From: Clostridia bacterium | GTDB taxonomy: Bacteria > Bacillota > Clostridia > Oscillospirales > Acutalibacteraceae | Length of the DNA: 30,971 bases | NCBI GenBank assembly: GCA_900768075.1 | Contig: CAAGBN010000003.1 | Span: 1-30,971, forward strand | Reading direction: 5' to 3' | Shown: positions 6,963 through 15,354 of the stretch, in pieces | Layout of the letters: every line of letters starts with the position of its first letter | How positions within the stretch are numbered: position 1 is the stretch's first letter | Program-made: the position numbers and the translations under genes | Notes under the pieces: model-generated | The model's input: only the letters and a program-made list of their open reading frames with translations | What the model was told of the DNA's origin: nothing | The model's database searches: none

Positions 6963-7133
6963 ATGAATCTTATGAAAACAGTAAAATGTCTTTGCTGTCT
7001 TATGAAATGCTCAAAGTATGTATACTATATTAAAAAGGCTATTTGCATTGCGACGGTAGCAGTTGCTCTCGTGGCGCTTTGCAGTAATATAGGCAAGTGT
7101 AAGACTATGATTTCAAAGCTTCGGGTGATGTGA
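6963..7133 (+). CDS. Cys-rich 56-residue membrane ORF between spoVAD and spoVAE
   Basis: ATG 6963 follows the spoVAD stop by 4 nt, and the GGGGTGACAGG just upstream can act as a ribosome-binding site. The peptide has seven Cys (9, 11, 12, 16, 28, 40, 46), four of them in the N-terminal KCLCCLMKC. It also has a basic middle (YYIKKA) and one hydrophobic segment at about 26-40. The stop is 1 nt before the spoVAE start, so the spacing is that of a real operon member. I do not recognise a family. A membrane or spore-coat type small protein acting with SpoVA is possible but not shown. Confidence 0.65.
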   Translation: MNLMKTVKCLCCLMKCSKYVYYIKKAICIATVAVALVALCSNIGKCKTMISKLRVM

Positions 7134-7134
7134 T

Positions 7135-7500
7135 ATGGATATGGTTTCAGATGTGCTCAAGGCCTTTGCAGTGGGTGGCGGTATCTGTGTTATCGGTCAG
7201 CTTCTCATTGACCTTACAAAAATGACTCCGGGTAAGGTGTTGGTGCTTTTTGTGGTGCTGGGTGTAGTTCTAGGTGCAGTGGGAGTTTATGAGCCCTTGG
7301 TAGATTTTGCAGGGGCAGGTGCAACAACGCCACTGACAGGCTTCGGCTATGCTCTTTATAAGGGTACAAGACAGGCTGTTATTGAAAAAGGTATACTCGG
7401 TGCCGTCAGCGGACCTTTTTCCTCGGCAAGTGTGGGTATAATGGCGGCAGTGCTCTGCGGTCTTGTGGTGAGTATCTTCGCCCGACCTAAGGATAAATAG
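7135..7500 (+). CDS. spoVAE: Stage V sporulation protein AE
   Basis: This is a 121-residue hydrophobic protein and a subunit of the SpoVA complex, which moves calcium-dipicolinate into the forespore and releases it on germination. It is Gly- and Ala-rich, with segments about 5-25, 33-52 and 98-115, and the family-like motifs FAVGGGICVIGQLLID, GAGATTPLTGFG and GPFSSASVGI. Length matches the short SpoVAE (SpoVAEb) type. It starts 1 nt after the small Cys-rich ORF. Any promoter of the original spoVA operon would now be separated from it by the mobile element. Confidence 0.92.
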   Translation: MDMVSDVLKAFAVGGGICVIGQLLIDLTKMTPGKVLVLFVVLGVVLGAVGVYEPLVDFAGAGATTPLTGFGYALYKGTRQAVIEKGILGAVSGPFSSASVGIMAAVLCGLVVSIFARPKDK

Positions 7501-7529
7501 TTGCAAATTTCTATTAATGATGATATACT
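7501..7529 (+). promoter_or_regulatory. Sigma-A type promoter of the EcsC-SHOCT gene
   Basis: TTGCAA (7501-7506), a 17-nt spacer and TATACT (7524-7529), directly after the spoVAE stop codon. Confidence 0.55.
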
Positions 7530-7538
7530 GAAAACAAT

Positions 7539-7569
7539 ACACCTTCGCGAAATTTACAAGGTGTGTTTT
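7539..7569 (+). terminator. Weak terminator or leader hairpin after spoVAE
   Basis: ACACCTT (7539-7545) and AAGGTGT (7558-7564) pair perfectly with a 12-nt loop, followed by GTTTT. It lies at the predicted start of the next transcript, so it could end the spoVA mRNA, cap the 5' end of the next mRNA, or both. Confidence 0.45.
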
Positions 7570-7614
7570 GAAAGATGAAAATCTTATCAAATAAAAAGAA
7601 AGAAGTTGAAAAAT

Positions 7615-8637
7615 ATGGAAGAACAGAAAAGTACTGAAAAAGAAGTAGTATTAGAAAATGTCATAACTACTGCTGTACAAATTCCTGGAGTAAAGGTAGA
7701 TAGAAAGAAGTTTCTTTCTGAAGTCTTTGCAACTGAAGATGTGGTGCTTCAGGATATATTTGATCTTGGTCCTATTCAAGCAGGTGTTTCACAGGAGAAG
7801 CTTGCTCAGCTTTCAAGTAAACTGATTTTAAAGAGAACAGGTCAATCTTCAATAGCATCATTTGTTGCAGGTATACCTGGTGGTCTTGCAATGGCTGCAA
7901 CTGTTCCTGCTGATATTCTTCAGTTTTTCGGTATGGCATTAAGGCTTGCTCAGGAATTATCTTATCTTTATGGTTCGGACGACTTATGGCAAGACGGTCA
8001 GGTTGACGATGAAAAAGTAAAGAGTCAGCTTTTACTTTATTGTGGTGTAATGTTTGGTGTTTCAGGTGCCGTTTCAGGTGTCCGTGTTTTATCTACACAG
8101 ATAGCTAAAACAACTTTAAAGCAGTTGCCTAAAAAAGCTTTGACAAAAACATTCTGGTATCCGATGGTTAAACAAATCGGTAAAGTGCTTGGCATAAAAG
8201 TTACAAAGTCTACTGTTGCAAAGGGTGTCTCACAAGCGATTCCTTTAATTGGTGGCGTAATTTCGGGTGGCATGAATTTCGCCTCTATGATGCCTATGGC
8301 AAATAGATTACAATCAGCTTTTGAAAGTGCTAATTTTAATTACACTGAGGAAGAATTTGAAAATGACATTTATGTTATTGAAAATGTAGATTTAAATGAA
8401 ATCTCAGAAGAAGAAAAAGAATTTGATGAAATCAAAAATAAAATTTTTGAAGGCGGTAAAAAGTTAGGCGGAAGCATATCAGGCCTCTTTAGCAAAAAGA
8501 AAGAAGAAGCTCCTGCTAAAACCGAAAGTGAAGATGCTTTCGAAACTATTAAAAAACTTGCTGAACTTAAAGAAATGGGTATACTCAGCCAAGAAGAGTT
8601 TGATGCTAAAAAAGCTGAACTTTTATCAAAGATATAA
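7615..8637 (+). CDS. EcsC-family protein with C-terminal SHOCT domain
   Basis: The start is taken as ATG 7615, behind AAAGAAAGAAG; a TTG nine bases earlier is in frame but less likely. The 340-residue protein has an EcsC-like core (about 75-230) with SFVAGIPGGLAMAATVPADI, LRLAQELSYLYG, and a further Gly-rich hydrophobic stretch IPLIGGVISGGMNF. An acidic region and a GGKKLGGSISGLFSKKK linker follow. The end (about 305-340) matches the short SHOCT motif: IKKLAELKEMGILSQEEFDAK. SHOCT modules are often found on oligomerising or membrane-associated proteins; EcsC function is unclear. The gene has its own promoter and is closed by strong hairpins. Confidence 0.78.
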   Translation: MEEQKSTEKEVVLENVITTAVQIPGVKVDRKKFLSEVFATEDVVLQDIFDLGPIQAGVSQEKLAQLSSKLILKRTGQSSIASFVAGIPGGLAMAATVPADILQFFGMALRLAQELSYLYGSDDLWQDGQVDDEKVKSQLLLYCGVMFGVSGAVSGVRVLSTQIAKTTLKQLPKKALTKTFWYPMVKQIGKVLGIKVTKSTVAKGVSQAIPLIGGVISGGMNFASMMPMANRLQSAFESANFNYTEEEFENDIYVIENVDLNEISEEEKEFDEIKNKIFEGGKKLGGSISGLFSKKKEEAPAKTESEDAFETIKKLAELKEMGILSQEEFDAKKAELLSKI

Positions 8638-8656
8638 CTTACAATTAAATCATCAG

Positions 8657-8675
8657 CCCTGCCACCTCGGCAGGG
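8657..8675 (+). terminator. GC-rich hairpin after the EcsC gene
   Basis: CCCTGCC (8657-8663) pairs with GGCAGGG (8669-8675) across a 5-nt loop. It is followed by TACAAAA rather than a T-run, so it probably supports the stronger terminator at 8684-8713. Confidence 0.5.
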
Positions 8676-8683
8676 TACAAAAA

Positions 8684-8713
8684 AAGAAGCTACGGTTTTT
8701 ACCATAGCTTCTT
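8684..8713. terminator. Bidirectional intrinsic terminator between convergent genes
   Basis: AAGAAGCTACGGT and ACCATAGCTTCTT pair over 13 positions with one mismatch and a TTTT loop. On the plus strand ATCTTTTA follows. On the minus strand a run of seven T follows, so it serves both the EcsC gene and the minus-strand small membrane gene. Confidence 0.85.
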
Positions 8714-8731
8714 ATCTTTTATCGGGTCTGA

Positions 8732-8920
8732 TTATGCTACTGTTTCTGAAATGAAGTCAGCATCGTAGCTTGCGCATGAAACGTAGTTTTCTCTTTCGTC
8801 AGCATTCTTCATCTTTTTCTTTTCGATAATCTTTGTAACTGCATAGTAAACAGCTGCGATAGCTGCAACAATAGCAAGGATAATAGCAACAACTTTAGCG
8901 ATCTTCTTGAAAGTTTCCAT
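8732..8920 (-). CDS. Small single-span membrane protein, function unknown
   Basis: This is a 62-residue protein. The start METFKKIAKV is chosen over an ATG five codons upstream because GGAGG lies 8 nt before it. One hydrophobic segment (about 9-28, VVAIILAIVAAIAAVYYAV) is followed by a basic patch (IIEKKKMK) and an acidic tail with NYVSCASYDADF. That suggests a short cytoplasmic Lys-rich stretch and a soluble end. It has its own consensus promoter and a strong terminator, so it is probably well expressed. I do not recognise a family. Confidence 0.7.
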   Translation of the reverse strand: METFKKIAKVVAIILAIVAAIAAVYYAVTKIIEKKKMKNADERENYVSCASYDADFISETVA

Positions 8921-8952
8921 TTTATGTTCCTCCATAAATTTAAGTATGGTTA

Positions 8953-8981
8953 ATTATAACATTTATATAGGGTGTTGTCAA
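8953..8981 (-). promoter_or_regulatory. Consensus sigma-A promoter of the small membrane protein gene
   Basis: On the minus strand, TTGACA (8981-8976), a 17-nt spacer and TATAAT (8958-8953). Both boxes are perfect. Confidence 0.8.
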
Positions 8982-9011
8982 TGTTTTGCCACTATATTTT
9001 GTTAATTTTTA

Positions 9012-9941
9012 TCAGTATGTAATCTGATACTCACCGTAGAAGTCACCGCCGCCCTCAACGGTCATTGTAAAGCCGAGCATTGAGCCTGAGCCGCGCATCT
9101 GTTTAACTTCCATATAGTTCTTGGTGTAGGTCATTCTGCCCTGAGCATCAAATGTAGCTGTAACATATACACCTGAATAATAAATCTCAACGTAATGTGT
9201 TGTTGCCTGAGCAGGAATAAGTGCTGATGTGTCAACAACTTCAACGATATTTACAAGATTATCTGCCTGACCGGGATAAATGTGAGCCTCATCATTAAGG
9301 TCAATTCTCAGCGTATAACCGCCGTCAGCTGTGGGAGTTGCTGTTGCACTCCTAACGAAGTTTTCATTGATAATGCTCTGCTTGTTGGGCGGGGGGAGAA
9401 TTGAGTAAGGAGTAGCACCTGTTGCCGCGTCCACGCCACCGACAAATGTATATGTAGTGGGAGGTATCTGATTTTGCTCGATAACCATATTGGCAGCCTT
9501 TTCAACTATTTCACCGCCACTGATTTTGCTGATAACAACGTTTAGCTTACTTGTTCTCAGACAAGTGAAGTCGGGTGTTGCCTTAAGGGTGTTGATACCG
9601 TTGACATAAGCGGTAATAATCTCAGCTGTTGTTGAGGGGATATTTGAGGTCTGAGGTGCCTGAGTGGGAGCCTGTGTAGGCTGATCGGCCTGCTGTGTGG
9701 GAGTCTGAGTGGGCTGAGTAGCGTTGACATCAACATTGGGCTGAGTGGGAGCGAGTGTCGGCTGAGTTGTATTGCTGTCGACACTTGGAATTGGAGCATT
9801 TGTGACAATCGGTGGCAGGGTAGTGGTAGCGTTGTTCTTTCTCTTGTCTGCAATCTGATATGAAACCAGGAATGACAGGCAGAAAAGCCATACTGCAATA
9901 GCTGTTACCGAAAGTGCCTTTACGAGTTTTTTGAATTCCAT
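9012..9941 (-). CDS. Membrane-anchored surface protein with Thr/Gln/Pro linker
   Basis: This is a 309-residue protein with an N-terminal membrane segment (about 11-31, VTAIAVWLFCLSFLVSYQIA) that could be an uncleaved anchor. Residues about 40-105 are a low-complexity linker of repeated TQP, PTQ and APT units, typical of extracellular stalks. The C-terminal ~200 residues begin AYVNGINTLKATPDF and end with a beta-rich part (DAQGRMTYTKNYMEVKQM, then GDFYGEYQITY). This arrangement resembles the ends of the two proteins encoded upstream on the same strand. The start has AGAGG nearby. It is the third gene of the minus-strand operon, 64 nt after the 933-residue gene. Confidence 0.72.
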   Translation of the reverse strand: MEFKKLVKALSVTAIAVWLFCLSFLVSYQIADKRKNNATTTLPPIVTNAPIPSVDSNTTQPTLAPTQPNVDVNATQPTQTPTQQADQPTQAPTQAPQTSNIPSTTAEIITAYVNGINTLKATPDFTCLRTSKLNVVISKISGGEIVEKAANMVIEQNQIPPTTYTFVGGVDAATGATPYSILPPPNKQSIINENFVRSATATPTADGGYTLRIDLNDEAHIYPGQADNLVNIVEVVDTSALIPAQATTHYVEIYYSGVYVTATFDAQGRMTYTKNYMEVKQMRGSGSMLGFTMTVEGGGDFYGEYQITY

Positions 9942-9963
9942 ATGTACCTCTTCTTTTAAATAC

Positions 9964-9990
9964 TCAAGGGATACGCAGGGTACCCCTTGA
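9964..9990 (-). other. Intercistronic RNA hairpin
   Basis: On the minus strand, TCAAGGGGTAC pairs with GTATCCCTTGA across a 5-nt loop: 11 bp with one G-U. No T-run follows, so it does not look like a plain terminator. It may stabilise or process the mRNA between the 933- and 309-residue genes. Confidence 0.55.
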
Positions 9991-10005
9991 AAAGGACCGA
10001 TTTAT

Positions 10006-12807
10006 TTATCTTGTGAATGTGTAAGCTGAGGTAAGATTACCCTTAATCTGCATACCGAAGCTGTTTATGCCTACAATGCCGTTTACAGGAGCTTTCATCT
10101 TCATTGTGTAGGGTGATGAAACCTGATATGAATCGAGAGTGCCGTTTGCATTGATAACAGCTGTGATTGTTGTGTCACCGACGCTTGTGAGCTGATTTTC
10201 GATTCTTGTGCCTGATGTAAACTGACCGAGTGAAGCGATGGTTGTTGCAAAGCCCTTATGATAATGAGCCTCTGCTTCGTTTGTATCAGTGCCGTATTCT
10301 TCTTTATAAAGCACTAAAACGACCTTGTTACCGCCATTGTTTGTGGGTGTGATTGTAATTGACTTGACACCGTCTTTCCAAGCGGCAGGGTCCTCAGCAC
10401 CGTAAAGGTAAGCACATTCTTCATCTGAGGGATCAATATATGTTGCAAGGTTAACTGACTTGCCCTGCTCGTTTTTACCGATGCAGTTTTCAAATGTGAT
10501 GGTCTCGCTTGAGGTTTCCTTGCCTGAGAGTGTCAGACCCTTGACATCGTCTGTATCCTTGTTGAGACCCGAAAGGCTGTTGATGAATCTGAGAAGACCC
10601 TCAATGTTAGTGCCGTTGAATGAGGTGTTATTTACAATAAGCTTTTCAGTGTCGTAAGCAACAACTGAGCCTGAAGCTACGGTTACTTCGCCTGCTTCGT
10701 GCTTTGTCTTATTGATAGCATCAACGAGATAGAGAATCTGTGAGTTGACACTGTGGTTGTAATGAATGTGATTTTTGTCGAGAATCTGAAGCTTGTCTGT
10801 TCTGATGATAAGCTCATCGATTACACAGTCGAGATAGTCACCGTTGGCTGCATATGCGTGAATAACAAGAGCCTGAAGAGAATCGGGTGTAAGGGTGATT
10901 GTTGCTGTGTTTGTGTTTGCAGGGATGATTGAGCCTAAGTAGCTTCTGTCACCGTAAAGGCTTTTAACGTAGATTCTGTATTTAGCTGCGCCCTCAAGAG
11001 CAGGCCACATAAGTGTCTGTGATGCGCCGTCCTGAGTTACACTGAGACCCTCGGAGTAAGCGATAAGCTCTTCTGAAGCTGAGCTTCTTGAGCCGTCAAC
11101 GTTTTTAGCATAAACACGGTAAAGACCGCTTGTTGCTGATGTGCCGTCGGGTACTCTGTCTGTATACTGAGTCTCGTAGGTTTCCTTGAGAGCTTTCCAT
11201 GCATCTTCGTTGAAGTCATATTTTTCAACGATGTAGGTAGTTGCTTCTCTTATGGGTGACCAGATAAGAGTGATAGTTTTATCTGTGGTTTCGCCGAGAT
11301 AGAGGTCAGGGCGCTGAATAACCTTTGCAGTGATAACATTTGAAACATCGCCGTAAAGTGAGATGCCGTCATTTCTTACAAAGGCTGAAACTCTGAAGTT
11401 TGAGCCGGGAAGCTGAGCTGAGTCGCTGATGATTTCGAAGTTGTCTGCACATACAGTGTATAATTCCCACTTTGATGTGGCGTTGTTGATAACCTCAATC
11501 TTATAGCCGTGAGCTGTGGGTACCTTATCCCATGTGAGCTTGACAGTGTTGTCGGGAAGTGCCTCATATGAGAGATTCTTTACAGCTGCGGGTGTTGTGT
11601 AAAGCTCATAAACATCTGAGAATACACCGTTTACTGTGTTGCCTGATGATGACTTGACAGTAGCTCTGATTTTGAGCTGATAGATGCTGTTATCTTCAAC
11701 GGAGATAGTTGCCTTGTTGAGAGTTACTTCTGTGAGCTTTACGCCCTTGCCTGATGAATAGTCATAAATCTGATAGCTCTTTGCACCGCTGATTTTATCC
11801 CAGGTGATGGTAGCTCTGTTTTTGGTTACGAATGTGTTGAGCTGAATACCAACAACTGCGGGCAGGGTAGGAGTGATGCTCTTAGCTGATGTGAATGCAC
11901 CATAATACGTCTTTGAGTCTGTCTTATAGTAAGCTCTTACCTTATACTGATATTTTGTGCCTAATGTGAGACTCTTGTTTGTGAATGAAAGTGTAGTGTT
12001 TTTGGTTGTGGTCTTGATTTTCTTCCAGTCACCTGAGCCTGTCTTTCTGTAAACCTGATAGCCTGTTACACTGCTTTTTCTGTTCCATGAAAGTGTAACT
12101 GATGTGGTATCCTTGACATTGACAGCAAAGCCGCTCATATTGGGCACCTTAGCTGTGCCGTTGACAGTGGAAGAAACTGAGCCGTAAACCTTTTTGCCGT
12201 CAACATTTGCATAAGCCTTGACTCTGAAGGGAGTTGTTGAGCCGACCTTAAGGCCTGTTACTGTGTGGCTGAGTGTTGTGACGGATTTTACGTTTTTCCA
12301 TTTGCCGTCAACCTTTTTCTGAACAAGATAGCCGTCTGCACCGTTGACCTTTGACCAGGTGAGCTTAACCTTTGTGGGAGCCGCTGTGGTTGCCTTGAGG
12401 TTTGTTACCTTGCCGATTGAGTTGCTGACGCTGACAACGGTACTGTAGTTGGCGTGGTCCTTACTGCTTGATATAACAACGCCTAAGATTTTAACCTCGA
12501 CGATATCGTAGGCGTTGACTCTGAATGAATAGGTTGAGCCTAATTTGAGATTTTTAACAACATAAGCATTGGTTTCAAGGGTATCTGAAAGTGTTATCCA
12601 TTTGCCGTCGTTTTCACGGTAGTCGATTCTGTAGCCGTCTGCAGCTGAGATTTTGTTCCAGGTGATAACCACGGAGTTGTTGGTGATTGCAGAAGCCTTA
12701 ACGCCTGTTACTCTGCCGACATCTGCAGCGAGAACTGAAACTGCAAGCACTGCGGAAAGCACAAAGGCAACTAAAGCTGCAATAAGTGATTTAGTGAGTT
12801 TTTTCAT
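10006..12807 (-). CDS. Secreted protein with about seven fibronectin type III repeats
   Basis: This is a 933-residue exported protein. A signal peptide (1-28, ending SVLAAD) is followed by about seven Fn3-like repeats of 85-95 residues. These start near 30, 131, 222, 316, 408, 500 and 590 and share the core V-x-W-x-K-x-x-x-A-x-G-Y and the strand YxxRVxAY. The last two repeats are divergent. A distinct C-terminal domain of ~240 residues follows (from about 690, LVDAINKTKHEAG, to the end, LTSAYTFTR). No LPXTG, SLH or other wall-anchor signal is visible. The ATG is behind AAGGAGG, and the gene lies 25 nt after the LRR/Fn3 gene. An adhesion or cell-surface scaffold role is likely, ligand unknown. 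Confidence 0.85.
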   Translation of the reverse strand: MKKLTKSLIAALVAFVLSAVLAVSVLAADVGRVTGVKASAITNNSVVITWNKISAADGYRIDYRENDGKWITLSDTLETNAYVVKNLKLGSTYSFRVNAYDIVEVKILGVVISSSKDHANYSTVVSVSNSIGKVTNLKATTAAPTKVKLTWSKVNGADGYLVQKKVDGKWKNVKSVTTLSHTVTGLKVGSTTPFRVKAYANVDGKKVYGSVSSTVNGTAKVPNMSGFAVNVKDTTSVTLSWNRKSSVTGYQVYRKTGSGDWKKIKTTTKNTTLSFTNKSLTLGTKYQYKVRAYYKTDSKTYYGAFTSAKSITPTLPAVVGIQLNTFVTKNRATITWDKISGAKSYQIYDYSSGKGVKLTEVTLNKATISVEDNSIYQLKIRATVKSSSGNTVNGVFSDVYELYTTPAAVKNLSYEALPDNTVKLTWDKVPTAHGYKIEVINNATSKWELYTVCADNFEIISDSAQLPGSNFRVSAFVRNDGISLYGDVSNVITAKVIQRPDLYLGETTDKTITLIWSPIREATTYIVEKYDFNEDAWKALKETYETQYTDRVPDGTSATSGLYRVYAKNVDGSRSSASEELIAYSEGLSVTQDGASQTLMWPALEGAAKYRIYVKSLYGDRSYLGSIIPANTNTATITLTPDSLQALVIHAYAANGDYLDCVIDELIIRTDKLQILDKNHIHYNHSVNSQILYLVDAINKTKHEAGEVTVASGSVVAYDTEKLIVNNTSFNGTNIEGLLRFINSLSGLNKDTDDVKGLTLSGKETSSETITFENCIGKNEQGKSVNLATYIDPSDEECAYLYGAEDPAAWKDGVKSITITPTNNGGNKVVLVLYKEEYGTDTNEAEAHYHKGFATTIASLGQFTSGTRIENQLTSVGDTTITAVINANGTLDSYQVSSPYTMKMKAPVNGIVGINSFGMQIKGNLTSAYTFTR

Positions 12808-12832
12808 TTTGTTTCCTCCTTAATAACTACTG

Positions 12833-15037
12833 TCATACTGCGACGAAAGCCGTTGTTGTCACAATAGTCCGGGTGAATGAGTAGGTTGTGGCAAGTCCTG
12901 TTTTGAAATGAACTTCAACGGGCATTGAAATTTCCATATAGCTTACAAGACCGTCCTGAATTTTAGCTGTTATCTGAGTGCCTGTATAGTTGCAGGAAAC
13001 TAATGAGAAGCCGCCTGCCGTCTCTTTGACCTTTGTCCAGTCAATGGGGTTTGTGATACAGGAGTTTTTATTTGCTGATTTATCCTCTTTGTCAAGAGTG
13101 AAGGTCACCTCATAGCCTGAGCCGTTTGCTTTATAGGTGAAGTTGTCTGCATTGATATCTACAAAGGTGAGAGTTGACTCTGCATTGACAGGTCCCATAT
13201 AAGCTGAGACGATGTTGCCGTCGGTACTCTTGCCGTCCTTGAAGACATAGAGGTTTTTGCCTGTTGAGACCATATTATTGAGTACGGTGTCATTTTTCTC
13301 GCCGCTGAAATCCTTGGTTTCAACCTCTTTATAAAGCACTGCAGTGCCACTGTAAACCTTGGTGTTGTTGAGGGCCTCGATGAAGAGGTCAAATGCTGCC
13401 TGCTTTGTTTCAGGTAAGGCGAGAGTTGTTACTGATAAGGCTGATGAATAACTGCCGTAAACAGTGCCTGAGTCTCTCTTGGTATATGCTCTGATTTTGA
13501 AGGTGTATTTTGTGTCGGGGCTGAGTGCTGAAACTGTGTGGCTTGTTTTGTCACCGCCGACAGTTTCTGTCTTAGTCTCTTTTGTTGCGGTGTTGGTGAT
13601 TGATAACTGATAACCGCTGATGTTTTTCGACTCTTTCCAGTTAAGGGTGATTTTGTCGAAGTATACTGCATTTTTGTCATAGGCAAGGCCGTTGACTGCA
13701 GTGGGCTTTGTTGAGAAGGAGATTTCTTTCTGCTTATCGCTGTAGGTGATGTTTTTATCTGAGAGCTTGTAATAAGCCTTTACAGCGAATTTATATTCTG
13801 TGTTGGGGTCAAGGGCAGAAATCTTATATGTCAGTGCTGTGACGGAAGCCTTTTCTGTGAATTTGCCTGTTTTATTGTTGTAGATATAAACCTTATAGCC
13901 GTTGGCATCTGATGCCTTTGTCCAGGTGAGGGTGATGTGGTTTTCACCGCTTGTAGCTGTCAGCTTGGGCACTGTGCCTGGCTTTGCAACTGTTACCTTA
14001 AGCACTGATGAATAAGCACCGTAGTAGGTGGTTTTGCTCACTGTGGTGTAGGCACGTACTTTATATTGAGCTGTCTCGCCCATAGAGAGAGTTTTATCTG
14101 TGTAGGTTGTCTTTGAGGTAGTTGTAAGAAGCTTCCACTCGTTTTTAGCGTTGAGCTTATAAACTTTATAGCCTGTCACACCGCTGATTTTGCTCCAGGT
14201 AAAGGTTACGCTTGAATTGGTGATAGCTGTCTGCTTGAGATTGCTCACTGTCTGAGGTATAACCTTGACTGTGCATTTCTTGCTGAGCTTACTGCCGTCA
14301 GATGCTGTGACTGTGATAGTTGCCTGACCGAGACCGACAGCCTTGATAACACCCTTTGATGAAACTGTAGCCACCTTTTTATCTGAGGTTTTGAAGGTTA
14401 CCTTTGATGAATAAAGAGGTGAGGGAGTGAGAGTTGCCTTAAGAGTCTTGCTTGCTGTAAGTCCCAATGTCAGAGTGCTGTAGTTGAGCTTGAGCTCCTT
14501 AGCGTATCTGTAGCCCTCCTTGACAAAGCCGAGGGACTTTATGTATTCCTGAGCCTTTGAGCCCTCTTCAATGTAAGCAGTGAGACCCTCACAGCCCTTG
14601 AAGGCATCCTTGCCGAAGGTTGTTACCGATGCGGGGAGAACAACAGACTTAAGGACTGTGCAGTACCAGAAGGCTGCTTCACCGACAGTCTTAACGGAAG
14701 AGGGGATTACAACCTCGGTGAGAGCTGTGCACTCGTTAAAAGCGGCATACTCAATTTTTGTTACTGTATCGGGGATAGTCACCGATGTCATTTTTTTGTT
14801 AGCCCAGAAGGCTTCTGCACCGATGACGGTTACCTTATAGCTTTCTACCTTTTCGGGAATCACAACAGAAGCGGCAGTGCCTTTATATTCTTTGAGAGTC
14901 GCCTTTGAGGAAGATGTGGTTTCAAATGTGAAATCACCTGATACGATAGTTTTCGCCTGAGCTGATAAGCCGAAAACCGTGCCCATAACAAAAAGGCAGA
15001 TTAAAAGCATCAGTGATTTTGAAAGATGTTTTTTCAT
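12833..15037 (-). CDS. Secreted BspA-type LRR, Big2 and Fn3 protein
   Basis: The start is MKKHLSKSLM because GGAGG lies 10 nt upstream; an in-frame ATG 14 codons earlier has no such site. The protein is 734 residues: signal peptide (about 1-28); BspA/LRR_5 repeats (about 33-170; motifs VIGAEAFWANKKMTSVTIP, VGEAAFWYCTVLKSVVLP); a Big2-like Ig domain (about 180-260; KVATVSSKGVIKAVGLGQAT); three Fn3 repeats (about 265-540); and a C-terminal domain from about 545 (FIEALNNTKVYSG, then KIQDGLVSYMEISMPVEV). LRR_5 proteins of gut anaerobes bind host or microbial surfaces. No covalent anchor is seen. It is the first gene of the three-gene minus-strand operon. Confidence 0.87.
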   Translation of the reverse strand: MKKHLSKSLMLLICLFVMGTVFGLSAQAKTIVSGDFTFETTSSSKATLKEYKGTAASVVIPEKVESYKVTVIGAEAFWANKKMTSVTIPDTVTKIEYAAFNECTALTEVVIPSSVKTVGEAAFWYCTVLKSVVLPASVTTFGKDAFKGCEGLTAYIEEGSKAQEYIKSLGFVKEGYRYAKELKLNYSTLTLGLTASKTLKATLTPSPLYSSKVTFKTSDKKVATVSSKGVIKAVGLGQATITVTASDGSKLSKKCTVKVIPQTVSNLKQTAITNSSVTFTWSKISGVTGYKVYKLNAKNEWKLLTTTSKTTYTDKTLSMGETAQYKVRAYTTVSKTTYYGAYSSVLKVTVAKPGTVPKLTATSGENHITLTWTKASDANGYKVYIYNNKTGKFTEKASVTALTYKISALDPNTEYKFAVKAYYKLSDKNITYSDKQKEISFSTKPTAVNGLAYDKNAVYFDKITLNWKESKNISGYQLSITNTATKETKTETVGGDKTSHTVSALSPDTKYTFKIRAYTKRDSGTVYGSYSSALSVTTLALPETKQAAFDLFIEALNNTKVYSGTAVLYKEVETKDFSGEKNDTVLNNMVSTGKNLYVFKDGKSTDGNIVSAYMGPVNAESTLTFVDINADNFTYKANGSGYEVTFTLDKEDKSANKNSCITNPIDWTKVKETAGGFSLVSCNYTGTQITAKIQDGLVSYMEISMPVEVHFKTGLATTYSFTRTIVTTTAFVAV

Positions 15038-15069
15038 ATATATGAGTCCTCCAAAACAATACTGAGTAA

Positions 15070-15098
15070 ATATTACCACGAAATTGATGAAAATTCAA
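15070..15098 (-). promoter_or_regulatory. Sigma-A type promoter of the LRR/Fn3 operon
   Basis: On the minus strand, TTGAAT (15098-15093), a 17-nt spacer and TAATAT (15075-15070), 32 nt before the chosen start. The rest of the gene-free stretch up to 15299 is AT-rich, and I see no other gene or motif in it except a short palindrome GCACAATCTTGTGC (15271-15284). Confidence 0.5.
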
Positions 15099-15299
15099 TT
15101 GTTTTTTTATTAATATATAGTTTTTTATATATAACAATATAGATTTTATATTAATAATATTTTAAAACAGGGGATATACTTACCGAAGAGTATTATCTCA
15201 GCTTTTTGTGATAAGAATATGTAATGGATTTAAAATTAAAATAAAAAGAGAAACAGCAAGCGTCGCTTTTGCACAATCTTGTGCCATTATTCGGAAGTA

Positions 15300-15333
15300 A
15301 GAAAAAAGAAAAAGAGATGGGCGAACCCATCTC
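15300..15333 (-). terminator. Intrinsic terminator of rpsT
   Basis: GAGATGGG and CCCATCTC form a perfect 8-bp stem with a 4-nt loop, followed on the minus strand by TTTTTCTTTTTTC. Confidence 0.93.
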
Positions 15334-15354
15334 GAAATCCTATAACTTTGCTGA

